From the NCBI GenBank assembly GCA_910589415.1, contig OU342633.1, forward strand, positions 4,626,858-4,690,857: a stretch of DNA of 64,000 nucleotides. Direction: 5' to 3'. This DNA comes from Malachius bipustulatus (lineage: Eukaryota > Arthropoda > Insecta > Coleoptera > Melyridae). This document shows, piece after piece, positions 9,983 through 21,362 of this stretch (its first letter is position 1; every line of letters begins with the position of its first letter). Below the pieces are notes generated by a model. It was given only the letters and a program-made list of their open reading frames with translations, was not told where the DNA came from and did no database searches. The translations under genes and the position numbers were made by a program.

Positions 9983-12583
9983 ATGGTAATGATCGATCAG
10001 GATGTAGTCTTAGAAAGTTTAAGAGAACTAGAAGACAGTCAGCGTGGAAGCTACATGGACCCGTGTAACTACTGGTCCCTTCAAACATCTCAAACTGGGT
10101 ATATGGAGATTATGCGTCTCAACATAAGAAGTGCGAACAAAAATTTTAATGAATTCCTAGCGCTTATTGAGACTTATAAATTGTCTTCATGTGATGTCTT
10201 TATATTAACCGAATGTTTCCGAAATGTGTGTTGATAACCTTAGGGTTTCTGGGTACGTCAATGTATACAATGGAGGTGATTTGAACAGGAATGATGGAGC
10301 ATTGGTGGTGATCAAATCTGACCTTAACTATACTATTTCCAACCAAAAACTGATTGTATGTGGTGTTACCTTAAGTTTTGTGGATATGGTTGTTGATAAG
10401 ATTTCCTTTATTATAAATTAATTAATAAATTAATTACAAGGCAATTATAAATTAATTGCCTTGTATTATAGACCTAACCCAAGTAACTTGATCTCATTTA
10501 TTGATGAACTTGATGAATATTTAGATAATACTCGGAGCAATGACAGGATTGAACTGGTGATCGGTGACATTAACATTGATCTAATAGACGAGAACAACAT
10601 AAACGTAAACAGGTATTTATCAGTGCTTGCTAAGCATGGCCTCGTACCTTACATATTGAATCCTACTCGTGTCACAGCTGAAAGTAGGAGAGCATTGACA
10701 TTTAATTCTTATATACTTAGATGTCATATAACAGACCATTATCCAGTTTTATTGAGAATTGGCTTCAAGAGAGGCGAACATGTACGGGCAAGGGCGGAGG
10801 CAAAAAGGGTTCAAAAAATTGATTTCAAAAAATTAGAAACATTGTTAAAAAAATAAAATTGGAATGACGTAATCAATTCAGCTGATCCTCAGATTGCAAC
10901 TGATCACTTCTTAGGCAGAATTGGTGCTTTATCGAAACTGCCAAGATGCACAAAACTAAAACTAAGACTAAAAAAAAATACGAAAATAAAGCCATGGATA
11001 ACTGAGGGTCTAATTGTTTCTATAAAAAATAGCGATAAACTGAAGAGAAGACTGAACCGGTGTTTTCCACCGGAATTGGAACGCGCATATAAATCATATA
11101 GAAATGAATTGAATAAACTTAAAAAAAAATCGAAGAAGAGTTCTTACTTTAGACAAATTGAAAGTAACAAGGGTAATTTGAAGAGGGTCTATCATCTGAT
11201 ATCAGAGGTTACAAACGAAAGTAATGCTAATAAAAAAACCTTGAAGATTGTAGATGACCAGGGGGTGTTGCATTTGATGACAATAAACAAATGGCCAATT
11301 ACTGTAATGATTATTTTACCAGCATTGGTTTGAATATGGTTAGGGATATCGATGTTTCAGCTGACTTTGCAGAGGACGTGATGGTTAATCCAAATACCAT
11401 GTTTCTCAGTCCTGTAGGGGAACGTGAGTTAATAGGGCACATATCCTCACTGAAAAACGGTGGCTCACCTGGAATTGATGGGATATCAGCAGAAATCATG
11501 AAAGCACTTCATCATCAATACATCTTACAACCACTAAAACACATTGTTAATTTGATTTTTGTGAGAGGTAAAATTCCTTCCCAGTTTAAAACTAGCATAA
11601 TCACTCCTATTCACAAGGCAGATAACAAAACTAGGATATGTAACTATAGACCTATAAGTGTAATTAATAATTTTGGAAAGATTTTTGAAAAATGTCTGAA
11701 AACAACTCGTTTGGTTCAGTTCCTCGATGGGAGCAACATCTTGCATGAACAGCAGTTTGGCTTTCGAGCTCGTAGAACGACTTCTGATGCGATGTGTGCT
11801 GTCGTTGAGAGCATTACTCGTGGTTTGGACGCTGATGGGAAGTGTATTGCTGTGTTTTTGGATCTTGCGAAGGCGTTCGACACTGTTAACCACATGAATC
11901 TTCTTGGCGTGTTGGAGCGCTGTGGCGTGCATGGGGTGGTTTTGGATCTCTTCCGTAGTTACTTATAGGACCGGGAACATCTTGTCAAGGTAAATAATTC
12001 TGTGAGTGAACCATCATAAAGACAGGAATCCCCCAAGGGGCAGTACTTGGTCTGGTACTGTTTTTAGTTTATATTAATTCTCTCTTATCGTTGGTACCTT
12101 TTGCAAGAGTAGTGTCATATGTGGATGACACAGTTATTGTCTTTAGTGAAAATTCATGGACAGAAACAAAGTACAATTAGGTATGGAGAGTGTAAAAAAA
12201 TGGCTGGATGGATATCAGCTATCACTGAACGCCAAGAAAACCCACTACCTAGCTTTTACTGTAATAGAAGTTGGTAGACCTGACTTCGATAGCATAAAAA
12301 TTCCTGGTATAAGAGATGAAATTAGGGAGGTGGATGAGATCAAGTACTTGGGTATAATTATAGATAAGAATCTGAAGTGGGGCAGCCATGTGAATTACCT
12401 GATGAACAAGGTGAGAAAGTTGATTTACAAATTTTATCAACTGCGGGAAATTCTCTCAAAGAATTTATACTGTTAGTTTACAAGTCTCTCGCTGAATCTC
12501 TTTTTCGTTATGGTGTTTTGGTTTGGGGAGAAATGTAGCAAAACATACTGCATAGATTGAGTACAACACAGAACTATGTTTGT
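9983..12583 (+). pseudogene. Broken LINE ORF2 (endonuclease and reverse transcriptase, CR1/jockey-like)
   Basis: Remnants in several frames follow the order of one LINE ORF2. Endonuclease: IMRLNIRSANKNFNEF near 10110, a TECF glutamate motif near 10207, GDINIDLI near 10565. Reverse transcriptase: NGGSPGIDGISAEI near 11460, YRPISVINNFGKIFEK near 11645, FGFRARRTTSDA near 11758, VFLDLAKAFDTVNH near 11855, GIPQGAVLG near 12025, the active-site YVDDTV near 12121 and a thumb region to about 12580. Frameshifts near 10230 and 11300, an in-frame stop at 11966 and an endonuclease gap around 10400-10470 make it inactive. No RNase H was found, unlike the other LINEs here, which favours a CR1- or jockey-like clade. 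A fold-back element at 12584 ends it. Confidence 0.75.
10436..10464 (+). repeat. Perfect 12-bp hairpin inside the LINE endonuclease
   Basis: ACAAGGCAATTA, five-base loop, TAATTGCCTTGT. It sits in an AT-rich patch that interrupts the endonuclease similarity. Confidence 0.75.
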
Positions 12584-13290
12584 TATAACTTTGGGGATAG
12601 CCGTATTCGATACATAGATCAGAAGTCTCCATGGGCGCCGCCCCCCCAAAAACTCCAGTTCTCGAGATATTTACTTCTGAATATGGATTCATGACAGTCA
12701 CTCATTTATTTTTAAATGTTGCCCCCCCCCCCAAATTGTCTTAGAGATAAATCTTAGATAGATCACTTGTTAAAATTGAAAAGCCGCTTCTGTTGCAATA
12801 GGTACATTTGAGGTCTATTGAGCCATTTTCGAGAAAAACAGGAAAAAGCCTTTATTTTGTGTTACCATTTTCGTAATTGCATTGACTTTAACAATTAAAA
12901 TTACAAAAAAACAAAACGTGATTTTTTTTAAATATCCAATTTTAAAGTCACATCCAAGGCTATTACAAAAATGACTCTACAAATTCAAAAAAATTTCCCG
13001 ATTTCCCTGAAGCCGGCTCCACAGACTTAAAATGTAACTACATCAACAGAAGCAGCTTTTCAATCTTAACAAATGACCCATTTAAGATTTATTTAAAAAA
13101 CAATCAGATAGGGGTGGGCCGCAATGTTTTAGAATATACATACATATGCATGACTGTTAGGATAGAAAAAATCCATATTCAGAGGTAAAAATCTCGACAA
13201 CAGGAGTTTTTGGGGTGTTACATCCATGGAGACTTCTGATTTACTCATCGAATGCTACCGATCCCCAAAGTCTCCTAAGTTCAACTGAGA
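12584..13290. mobile_element. Fold-back (long inverted repeat) element, ~0.7 kb
   Basis: The left part (ACTTTGGGGATAGC..., AGAAGTCTCCATGG, AAAAACTCCAGTTCTCGAGA) reappears reversed and complemented at the right end (CTCGACAACAGGAGTTTTTG, CCATGGAGACTTCTGATT, ATCCCCAAAGTCTCC). The centre is symmetric too: GAAAAGCCGCTTCTGTTG near 12780 pairs with CAGAAGCAGCTTTTCAATC near 13047. The whole sequence can fold into one imperfect hairpin. It carries no ORF and interrupts the LINE on its left. A run of 12 C at 12723-12734 lies in the left arm. Confidence 0.75.
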
Positions 13291-14562
13291 GCCAATTCCC
13301 ATAAAGACTCTGCGAGGTCCTTTATTGCTGCTGTGGAATTTCTTTTGTAGAAAAAGGAAAAGGACGGACGGTTCTCCGGCTTCAGACTACAAACCCTCAA
13401 TTGAACTGGTTCTGAAAGCTCGAATGCAGATTCTTAGTTCCGAATTATGTGTTATGTCCAGCTGTTTGAGCTGTCGTCTATTACTGGCTGATGCATGAGC
13501 TGTAGCGCTGTCAAGTTTGTCCTTATTAACGTCCTGTATGTTTTCAGTAAAGTCGTCCTATCAGTGCCCCATTTGAAATTTTTAGTGGATTTAGAGTGCC
13601 AAACTATTTTTTATTGTAATTGATGTGTGAAGCCCATTTTGGAGTCCAGAGAAACGCCATTTTCTCTGGAACTGGAATTCACAACATGGATCTAGTGTGC
13701 TCAAATTCAATCTTTTAGAAAGCGCAAACTTGTGGCGAATTGTTTTTCAAAAAAGATGGAAAATTAAAATTTATATGGTGCAAACTATTGGCGGTCACTG
13801 CATAATGTGAAACACTCAAGAACGTGTTATGGTACATGTTGTATCTGTTTACTTGAAATAATATTATCTGAGTAATATTATTTTGAAAAATCGGGCTTCG
13901 GACCTTGAATATATTGTGACATGAACACAGAAGTATATGAGATTTATCTACCAGCATTTAGAAAGTCCAAAGGTTCATATCTATTTACAGCTTATTCCCT
14001 CACATTCCGAGGTTGAATTCTAATTTGACTGGACTACCTAAGAGAGATTTAGATATTTCTTTCGAAAACCATGAAAGAATGTCCCTGACTTATGTCCCTA
14101 TTACAGACTGACTGACTAGGGGGATTTGAAATATACTATATTCGGCAAGTTCGACGTATTTGTTGAACATTCGGCGATGCTGAACTTTAATATTATTTTG
14201 CCAAACTTACCGAACTTTTTCAGAATATTGCTTTTCCGTTAATCTCTATAGAATATTCGTATTTATTTACAAATTATATAACACAAAATACTGAGCTGAT
14301 TCATAAAGATGTTAAAAAATAAGATACACCTGATTTTTAAGAAAAAGACGGGGATATAATAAAATACGGGTTTTACTGCCGATTTCAGAGAATCCCCAAT
14401 AAAAACAAACTGAAATAACTTGAAGTCATTCATCAGAAATCTTAAACATGATTGTATAACTACAGCAGGTCACAATAAACTAGGAAGGAACAAAGAACAG
14501 CTATGAACTTGAAATTCAAGGGACAAATTGGTTTTCCCAGTAAAATTGAAGGTTTTATAAAT
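13291..14562. other. Unassigned stretch
   Basis: No gene, RNA or clear repeat border recognised. 14125-14230 holds several short TTCGGCAA/CCGAAC motifs that recur inverted near 15465-15515, perhaps ends of a decayed DNA element, but I could not match target duplications. Confidence 0.3.
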
Positions 14563-14839
14563 CCAGAGGCGCTTTTTCTTGTTGCAGCGGTTTCAATTAC
14601 ATTTCAAAACTATTTCAACTACTACGTCATTAATTTTATGATCACAAAAATAGTATTGCAGCCATCTTTTTCTATTTTGACCTTTTACATTTCGAAACTA
14701 GAGATTCCACTGGTTTGAAACTGTTTTAAAAGCATTGAACTAGTTTCAATTCTGACGTTACTAGTTTAACGTGAAAATGATTTGTTCTGAAATCATAGAA
14801 GTGGTTTGAAACTGCTGCAACAAGAAGAAACACCTCTGG
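14563..14839. mobile_element. MITE with ~40 bp inverted repeats
   Basis: Left end CCAGAGGCGCTTTTTCTTGT then TGCAGCGGTTTCAA; the reverse complement of the right end reads CCAGAGGTGTTTCTTCTTGT then TGCAGCAGTTTCAA. About 277 bases, no transposase. Flanks are AT-rich on both sides, so the target duplication cannot be fixed. Confidence 0.65.
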
Positions 14840-16439
14840 ATTATGCTTTAAATATCAAGAATGAGGTTTGGTACCTATTAGAAAAATATAGGATAATTCA
14901 TTCCTATATCACAGAAAGAGAAGAACAATAATACTCCAAATAAAATTGTAGTTTCATTCGCACCATCTCCCATCCTTGTTTATTCTTTTGTTTCAACTTC
15001 AATGCTTGATGCTAATGGGTTATAGATCGGACTATTCAAGAATTCAGGATTTTCAGACTTCCTTTCTTATTTGGATTTAAATTTTATAGGTATGTAGTTA
15101 CTTGAAATTTAAACATCAGCAGCAGTACTAAAAACTTTAAAGTTTTAAAAAGTTTAACTTAAAGACTTTAAGTTTAAAACTGAATTGATAATAATTTTAT
15201 TTTAATTTAACCCTAAATATAAATAATGAAACTTACAACCGTGACACGGTGCCCGTGCCCTCGAGTGCTCGTGACGCAGTTAGGGGTTTCAGGTTTCTGG
15301 CAAGAACACCTCTAAATTTCAAAAATAGTTTTTATTTTATTTTATCGTGAATAACATTCTACCACATTGACGAAAATTTTGATATTTCATGTTTTGTAAT
15401 GATTTGATTGAGTCTACTCAAATTTTCAGTTTAATAGGAATTTTCCGCGATTTGCTTTGTTTTTAGTTCGGCCGAACTTTTTGCCGAACATTCAGCGATT
15501 CGGCACATCCCTAGCTCTGACACTAAGCTTTTTTGTCACTAGCTACCCGACTGAGTATATCTCTTAAATTGAAATTTAAAGTAGTAAAAATTTAGGTAAG
15601 TTTAAGTAGCAGTAATATAATAACAAAACATTCAAGCAACTCATCAATAAATCAAGTAAAAATAATGAATAATTAAAGCAATTGTTTAAAAATATAACAT
15701 ATTTACATGCCAGTGACATGTGACATGATATCGCGGCATGATAAAGATATTTGCATAATTTTCAAGACATAAAAGAAATGTTAAACTTTAATACAAGATG
15801 ATTTAGTGGTAAGTAGCATAAATTGAAGGGTTTATAAAATAAAGTTAAAATATGAAGACAATTCAAATAATTTTTTTTTCAGAAATTGTTTTGTAACCGA
15901 GATACATGGTGTGAGTGTCAATCTGCGAAAATGTTCTTTATTATATCTTTGCACACAGTGAACCAATGATTCTGAATTTATTTGTACAGGTTTTCTATTT
16001 AATTACCAAAAATTCTGGGTATAACCGAAGTACCAAAGTGGTTGTTCGGTTGTTGCCACAGATTTTTATTTATTTTATTTGCCAAACCATAAAATTTATC
16101 TGTTTTCCTATTATTAAAATTAAATTTTTAAGAGACTAATAGACTAAGAGCCCGCGACTGCAAGACCTTCGTTATTTTATAAAAGCTGAAAGTTTCTGTG
16201 TGCATTTCCCCAATAAGGTAGTAACATTGCAGCGACTATGAAGTTTGGATCATTGTGGCTTTGGCAGGTAACAGCTGAAGAAGTTGTATAAAATCACTCT
16301 TTAAAATCTTGAAAGTATAAAGTTTAATTCTTTTTAAACTTACAGGGCATGCTTAATGCCCTTTTTCATAACTTATATGCAAAAATAGGCGAGAAATTTC
16401 CTGTAGACATGGGTCGTTGAAGTTTTAGTTTTCGAGATA
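14840..16439. other. Unassigned AT-rich stretch
   Basis: No coding region with family resemblance and no structural RNA recognised. Contains A/T-rich low-complexity sequence. Confidence 0.4.
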
Positions 16440-17095
16440 AATTCTTAGAATTATTTTTTTTTTTTGCATATCTACTGGCAAATAAACTGCTGCTCAGAAT
16501 AACTCGAAATTTTTGACAGTTGTACTAATAGAAGTACATGATTTGATACTCCCCACAAAAAATTTAATCCATTGGCGGAGATCTGGGTACTTATGTCATT
16601 ACGTTTTTTCAAATAATTTATACACCATTGATTTTAATTGAAATGTAACATTTTAGATATTACACTTCGTGTGTTTAGAGGAGAAAAGTCACCTTACTTT
16701 TTTGCCGTATGATTACTAGTTGCCGTTTAATTATTATTTCTGGAGATACCTGCTCATTATCATTGATTTTTATTATATTTTACCTTGTATGGTTTCGTAC
16801 ATTGTGAAGTATCTTGGAAACAGTGTGTCACATGGCAAAAAAGCAAGGTGACTTTTCTCCTCTAAACAGCATGACATCTAGCAAAAATGTCACATTTCCA
16901 TTAAGCGTATAAATTATTTAAAAAAAAAAAAGGTAACAACACACCCAGATCTCCGGTAATGGATTAAAATTTTTTATTGGGAGTAACAAAATGATATACT
17001 TCAATTAGAACAACAACTGTCAAAAATTTCGAGTTATCTGATCAACCAGTTTGCAGATATACGAAAAATATTAAATTTTTTGAAGAACTTTTAAC
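16440..17095. mobile_element. Fold-back element, ~0.65 kb
   Basis: AACTCGAAATTTTTGACAGT near 16500 pairs with ACTGTCAAAAATTTCGAGTT near 17018. TTTAGAGGAGAAAAGTCACC near 16675 pairs with GGTGACTTTTCTCCTCTAAA near 16847. Centre at about 16770. No ORF. A single-arm relative of the motif AAGTACATGATTTGATACT lies in CCAR1 intron 1 near 26587. Confidence 0.75.
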
Positions 17096-18202
17096 AGTCA
17101 TGTTCCTGTGTGGTTGAGGTACCCATCAGGCGCGTCCCAGGTGGCGGATAGGGGGAAGGCTTTACAATGAGCGGAAGTGAGTAAGGTTAGCAGTGGTGAT
17201 AGAGCTCGTCGGAGGTAAAAATTCTAGACTGGTAGTTCAAAGCCCTGCTGCGGACCACCTCCCCTAACCTGGTTGTCGTGTCGTGACTAAAGGTCTGCAC
17301 AGGGGTTATAATGATACCGGAGAACGTCCGAAAGTGGACTCTCCGAAAGACCGTAAAACTCTGTTGTCGAGGTCATATCTCGCGAACAGAGGAATACGGG
17401 GGTCTAGGCTTTATCGCCTGGACCAAAAGGAGACAACCTTTAAAAACCTTTCAACCTCGAAGAAGTGGCGCACCTTCGAAAATAAATACCTACCATACAT
17501 ATGGAGCTCTGCGAATGGTATTTCTTTAATATCTCCATTACTCGTGGGCCATATGGACCAAGACACGCCTAATTCAAAAAGGGAAGGTGATTCTGAAAAG
17601 AAAGACCCATCCAAAAAAACTCTCAGGAGCGGCTCGTAGGAAATGAGAAACGAGTAGAAACTACAAAACCAGGGGGAAACTGGAGAACCTAGAAAGCTAG
17701 GGTTGAAGGTGAACCCCAGTGTAACAAAACCCGGGACCAGCAAGGAACAGGAACAACGTAAAAGAAGGAGAACCTGCAACAAGGTTCTCAGGAGTGCAGT
17801 GTAGAGGGGACTTTCTCATGGCATCCTGCGCTGACTAGGCCACAGAGGACTGGCTGGTGCGGGTGGTCAGGGAAATGGAACCCTGGTCAGGAGCGAAACT
17901 CGGCACCAAGGACGTTCCGAAACCTATAAGAGCACCAGTGTGGATACCAGGGACCCAAGAGGAACCAGAAAAAATCCAAAAAAGACTGGAAATTCAAAAC
18001 CAGGGATTAAAAACCAGAAACGTGGATCCTAGTGGACAGAAAACCTGACACAAAAGGCCAACAACTAATTTTCCTCATGGGAGAAAATAGAGCAACTTCA
18101 ATGCAAACCTTACCTAAACCTAACTGGGGTGCTGTTCAAGAGACTAGGTGGGTAAAGGGAAGAGGGAGCAGAGAAGATGTAACTGAAAAAGCTGAGTAAG
18201 CA

Positions 18203-18464
18203 TCAGCTGAGATGGGCAATTGGACTTCTAACAGGACACTGCCCACTAATGACACCTCTCAATAATAGGAGTGAAAATAACCCAGATTGCAGGAGATGCG
18301 GGGAAGGGGAGGAAACCCCATACCACCTAATGTGTGAATGCCCAGCATTAGAGAGAACTAGACTTCTAGTATTTGGGACCGAAATGGCAGAACCAAAAGA
18401 AATAGAACAAGCACCCATTGGACTCATATTGAAATACCTTCGGGAGATGGGACCGATGAGATAA
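18203..18464 (+). pseudogene. LINE ORF2 C-terminal CCHC remnant
   Basis: About 85 residues of the C-terminal zinc-binding tail, CRRCGEGEETPYHLMCECPALERTR, ending at the stop near 18462. It resembles the tail of the ORF2 at 59761-63447 (CRLCLEDVETAEHVLCNCPALGRTR) in spacing and order. Nothing upstream of it is still coding. Confidence 0.7.
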
Positions 18465-18536
18465 TTATCCAAAAGGGTACAATAAGTGCAAGCTTCAGTA
18501 CAAGCGCTTTGAACCTACCCTAGAAGTAATAATGTT

Positions 18537-18537
18537 G

Positions 18538-18583
<46 letters not shown>
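18537..18583 (+). repeat. (ATA)n microsatellite
   Basis: About 15 ATA/AAT units forming the tail of the LINE copy on its left. Confidence 0.9.
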
Positions 18584-18585
<2 letters not shown>

Positions 18586-18735
18586 CTCCGCCATCGACGG
18601 TCCCAAGCCTGTGTGAAAAAAAAAGGAGAAAAAAGAGGGAGGAGTAACAACCTCGTTAAAAAACCAAGGTTCATCTGGCCCGGATGAAAGCACCTTGTAA
18701 GGGCTCCTGCCTAGGGTTACAGGATACCTTCAGAA

Positions 18736-19131
18736 ATGGAGAGAAATACAAAAGTAAGCCTCGGAAATGAGTCGCTGCCTGGGGAGCGCCAGGACACGTC
18801 TGGAGCTGGTGCTGGACGTGACAGTATGCGAACCACCAGTGGTATGTTGCTGAGCAGGCGGGCACCTACCGGGAAACCCGAAAGAAATACAGCCGAAAAC
18901 CGCCCGGAACCCCAAATTCTGCAAACAGATCCACAAACCACCGGAAGTGTTTTGCCAGGACAACCGGCAACCACCAAGGCTGGCCTACCTCGACAGCGCA
19001 TGGCATGGACAACCGATATGAATATAACTGTCATGCGTTGTTACTACAAATCAACAGAATTAGAAACAATAGCAACTGGATATAGACACCAACTTCGCAT
19101 AGACTGTTCACCGACACATACCCACATTTAA
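18736..19131 (+). pseudogene. R2-type LINE N-terminal region, part 1
   Basis: 131 residues. The first ~90 are a low-complexity linker rich in proline, threonine and arginine. From residue ~88 the text QRMAWTTDMNITVMRCYYKS resembles the helix-rich (Myb-like) DNA-binding segment these elements carry before the reverse transcriptase. The frame closes at 19129, and the continuation (TEQRLIDQKNMIIKKN) is in the frame beginning at 19140, so a small shift or stop separates the two. Confidence 0.5.
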
Positions 19132-19139
19132 GGCAAAAA

Positions 19140-19745
19140 GTGACAGAACAAAGACTGATTGATCAGAAAAATATGATTATAAAAAAGAACATACTTTCAT
19201 CAATTCAGCTACAAGACATCAAAGAAAAAATAGCTAAGGAATTAAATCCATCACAAGCAAATACAAGGTCATTATCACAGGACAGAAACCTTAATGGTAC
19301 AGAAGCTCAACAGGATACACCAGCTACACTAAATGAAGACCCAATCCCACAAGCAACACCAACCACTAATGAAACGGAAAATCAACAAAATACACCAACC
19401 GCACTAAATGAAAACTCAATACCACGAGCAATACCAATAACTATACCACTACAAGACATTATAAAAGAAATAGAAACAAATATAATTAAGTGGAGAGGAT
19501 CAAACCCTAACACCAGACCAAGCCTTCCCAGACTGAACATAAGTAGTCACTCACAACAAATCATAAAGATAGTTAACGAAGACATCATTAAGAAATATAT
19601 CAATGTAGATACAAATCTAGAAGAACTACACCTCGTCATATATACCTGTGCCACCGCAATTCTAACCCTTAACAAACAGAAGATAATAAACAACCACAAC
19701 AATAAACCGAAAACATTCAAAAAGCCAAAAATCTTATTTATATAG
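19140..19745 (+). pseudogene. R2-type LINE N-terminal region, part 2
   Basis: 201 residues starting with the conserved-looking EQRLIDQKNMIIKKNILS. Two diverged copies of an NGTEAQQDTPATLNEDPIP-like segment follow (residues ~48-90), so this linker contains a short internal repeat. The C-terminal third (IKEIETNIIKWRGSNPNTRP, LVIYTCATAILTLNKQK) is helix-like. Right after it, at 19739-19765, the frame reads IYIDDIKIYTS, the reverse-transcriptase active-site motif. The normal 300 or so residues in between are absent. Confidence 0.55.
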
Positions 19746-20400
19746 ACGACATTAAAATCTACACATCAACGCGACCACAATTACAACAGTTACTCGGGAC
19801 AATAGAAACAATATCAACAGACATAAAAATGGAGTTCGGAGTGAACAAATGCACAACACTTCACCTGGAAAAGGGGAAGCTAACTCAGGAACCAAATCAT
19901 CAAGTACTGAGTAATCAAACATTGCAACAACTACACACCCTAATGACTTGTAAAAATACCTGGGATTTCAACAAAGCTTTAAACTTAATCACACCGAAAT
20001 AAAATCACAGCTTCAAGCAGAATATGAAAAAAGACTAAATCAATTTCTTAAAACACACTTGAACTCCGGAAATCTATTTAAAGCCATTAACACTTACGCG
20101 ATCCCCATTCTCACCTACTCCTTCGGAATCATCAAATGGTCGACCACAGACCTGGAAAACATTAACATACGAACAAGAACTGCCCTAACGAAAAATAGAA
20201 TACTGCACCCCAACTCATGTAAGGAAAGATTCAACATAAGCAGAAAAGAAGGAGGGAGAGGAATAATAGACCTACATTCACTACATGCCAAACAATTGAA
20301 TTCACTCCAGACATACTTCTGTTCAAAAGAACACAAACTACACAAAGCAATAGTGCATACGGACAAGAACTACACACACCAATGAATCTCTATTCACAAA
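19739..20400 (+). pseudogene. R2-type LINE reverse-transcriptase active site and thumb
   Basis: IYIDDIKIYTSTRPQLQQL carries the YxDD catalytic pair (YIDD) and leads into MEFGVNKCTTLHL, the following RT motif. After a broken stretch, 20059-20385 reads NSGNLFKAINTYAIPILTYSFGIIKWSTTDLENI and ISRKEGGRGIIDLHSLHAKQ, the thumb region of this LINE group. At least two frame changes lie between 19900 and 20060. Confidence 0.65.
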
Positions 20401-20529
20401 CACCAACTGATCAACATCCAAGAACAGTCGAACAAAAAAAAAGAGATATGGTCCTCTAAGGCTCTACATGGCAGACACTACAATCAAGTCAATAACTCCA
20501 ACATTAACATAAAGCTGTCGTATAGATTT

Positions 20530-21060
20530 TTGGAAAACGGCCTTCTCTTTCCTGAAACCGAAGGCTTTCTTCTTGCCATCCAGGACCAAGTAATTGCCAC
20601 CAATAACTACAGAAAGCACATATTAAAAGATGCAACAATAGTCAGTGACGCATGTAGAAAATGCCAACAATTTCCAGAGACAATAGATCACATCACCTCT
20701 GGTTGCAAGCTCCTTGCAGGAACTGCATATACTGATAGACACAACACAGTAGCAAAAATAATACACCAAGCCATTGGATTTCACTACAATCTTCATGCAG
20801 ACTCTCAATCGTACAACAAATACACACCGCAAACAATACTGGAAAATCAGGATCACAAATTATATTGGGACCTCACCATCCAAACTGATGAAACAATCAT
20901 GCATAATAGGCCAATAGGTTAAATAAAAAAGAACACGTAACATTCATCATTGACATCGCAGTTCCATCAGACTCCAGTATAACGAATAAATACGCAGAAA
21001 AGGAAACTAAATATCAATCATTAGCCATATAAGTTGAAAGAATATGGAAACAGCCCACGC
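20530..21060 (+). pseudogene. R2-type LINE CCHC knuckle and restriction-like endonuclease
   Basis: CRKCQQFPETIDHITSGC (near 20651-20704) is the CCHC motif that precedes the endonuclease in R2-like LINEs. AGTAYTDRHNTVAKIIHQ and YWDLTIQTDETIMHNRP follow. The frame then stops, and the continuation at about 20940-21040 reads IIDIAVPSDSSITNKYAEKE, which matches the D...K core of the PD-(D/E)XK fold. The usual RPD motif reads RPI here, so a catalytic aspartate appears lost. Confidence 0.6.
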
Positions 21061-21362
21061 CACTGGCTTTATAATGGAAATAATGAAAATTTTATTGCCA
21101 TTATTACCTCATATTTCAAATAATTTTCTTCCAATCTTGTTAATTTGGTTAAAAGTTTTTTTATCTATTTTGCTTACACAGGTGTTCAAAAAATAGCAGT
21201 TTTTTCTAAAATTCAAAAAGTCGCCATTTTGGAACGGCTCGACCGATTTTACTTAAATACAGTACCAGACTACTCCTTATGGATATCTTACTCCCACAAA
21301 TATTTCAGCCCCCTAGATTGAAAACTGCGACCAGAAACCGTGCCGACTCTTTAACGGTTCTA
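21061..21362. repeat. Dispersed ~300 bp non-coding repeat, copy A
   Basis: From GCCACTGGCTTTATAATGG to AACCGTGCCGACTC this is highly similar to 36307-36590 and 36938-37215, with the shared blocks TTTTCTTCCAATC, GCCATTTTG and CCTAGATTGAAAACTGCGA. No ORF. Two copies in the same Gypsy insertion and one here show it is mobile or hitch-hikes on an element. Confidence 0.75.

Larger units (their letters stand above)
17105..18583 (+). mobile_element. LINE copy with intact 5' end and a large internal deletion
   Basis: The first ~300 bases match the 5' UTR of the full-length LINE at 57878, starting at the same first base (CCTGTGTGGTTGAGG). The middle keeps no recognisable endonuclease or reverse transcriptase. 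At 18197-18365 the C-terminus of an ORF2 is visible: LRWAIGLLTGHCPLMTPLNN and the CCHC motif CRRCGEGEETPYHLMC. It ends in an (ATA)n tail at 18537-18583. Having 5' and 3' ends but no middle is unusual for LINEs, which normally lose the 5' end. The 3' UTR differs from that of the 57878 element, so this is a related subfamily or a chimera. Confidence 0.65.
18584..21060 (+). mobile_element. LINE with restriction-like endonuclease, internally deleted
   Basis: A GC-richer leader (18584-18735) precedes fragments that line up with one long single-ORF LINE of the R2/R4/NeSL type: an N-terminal DNA-binding region, the reverse-transcriptase active site, a thumb, a CCHC knuckle and a C-terminal restriction-like endonuclease. 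Most of the reverse-transcriptase core before the active site is missing, and several frameshifts and stops follow. The clade is inferred from domain order; R2-like versus NeSL-like needs a tree. Confidence 0.6.

Noticed and set aside
9414..10088. Open frames at 9414-9725 (+) and 9762-10088 (-)
   Set aside because: Within the LTR-like sequence and the LINE leader; no domain and no conserved start.
14125..15515. hAT element bounded by CTAGGG-type ends
   Set aside because: The two ends agree only for the first few bases and the flanking 8-mers do not match, so I do not call it.
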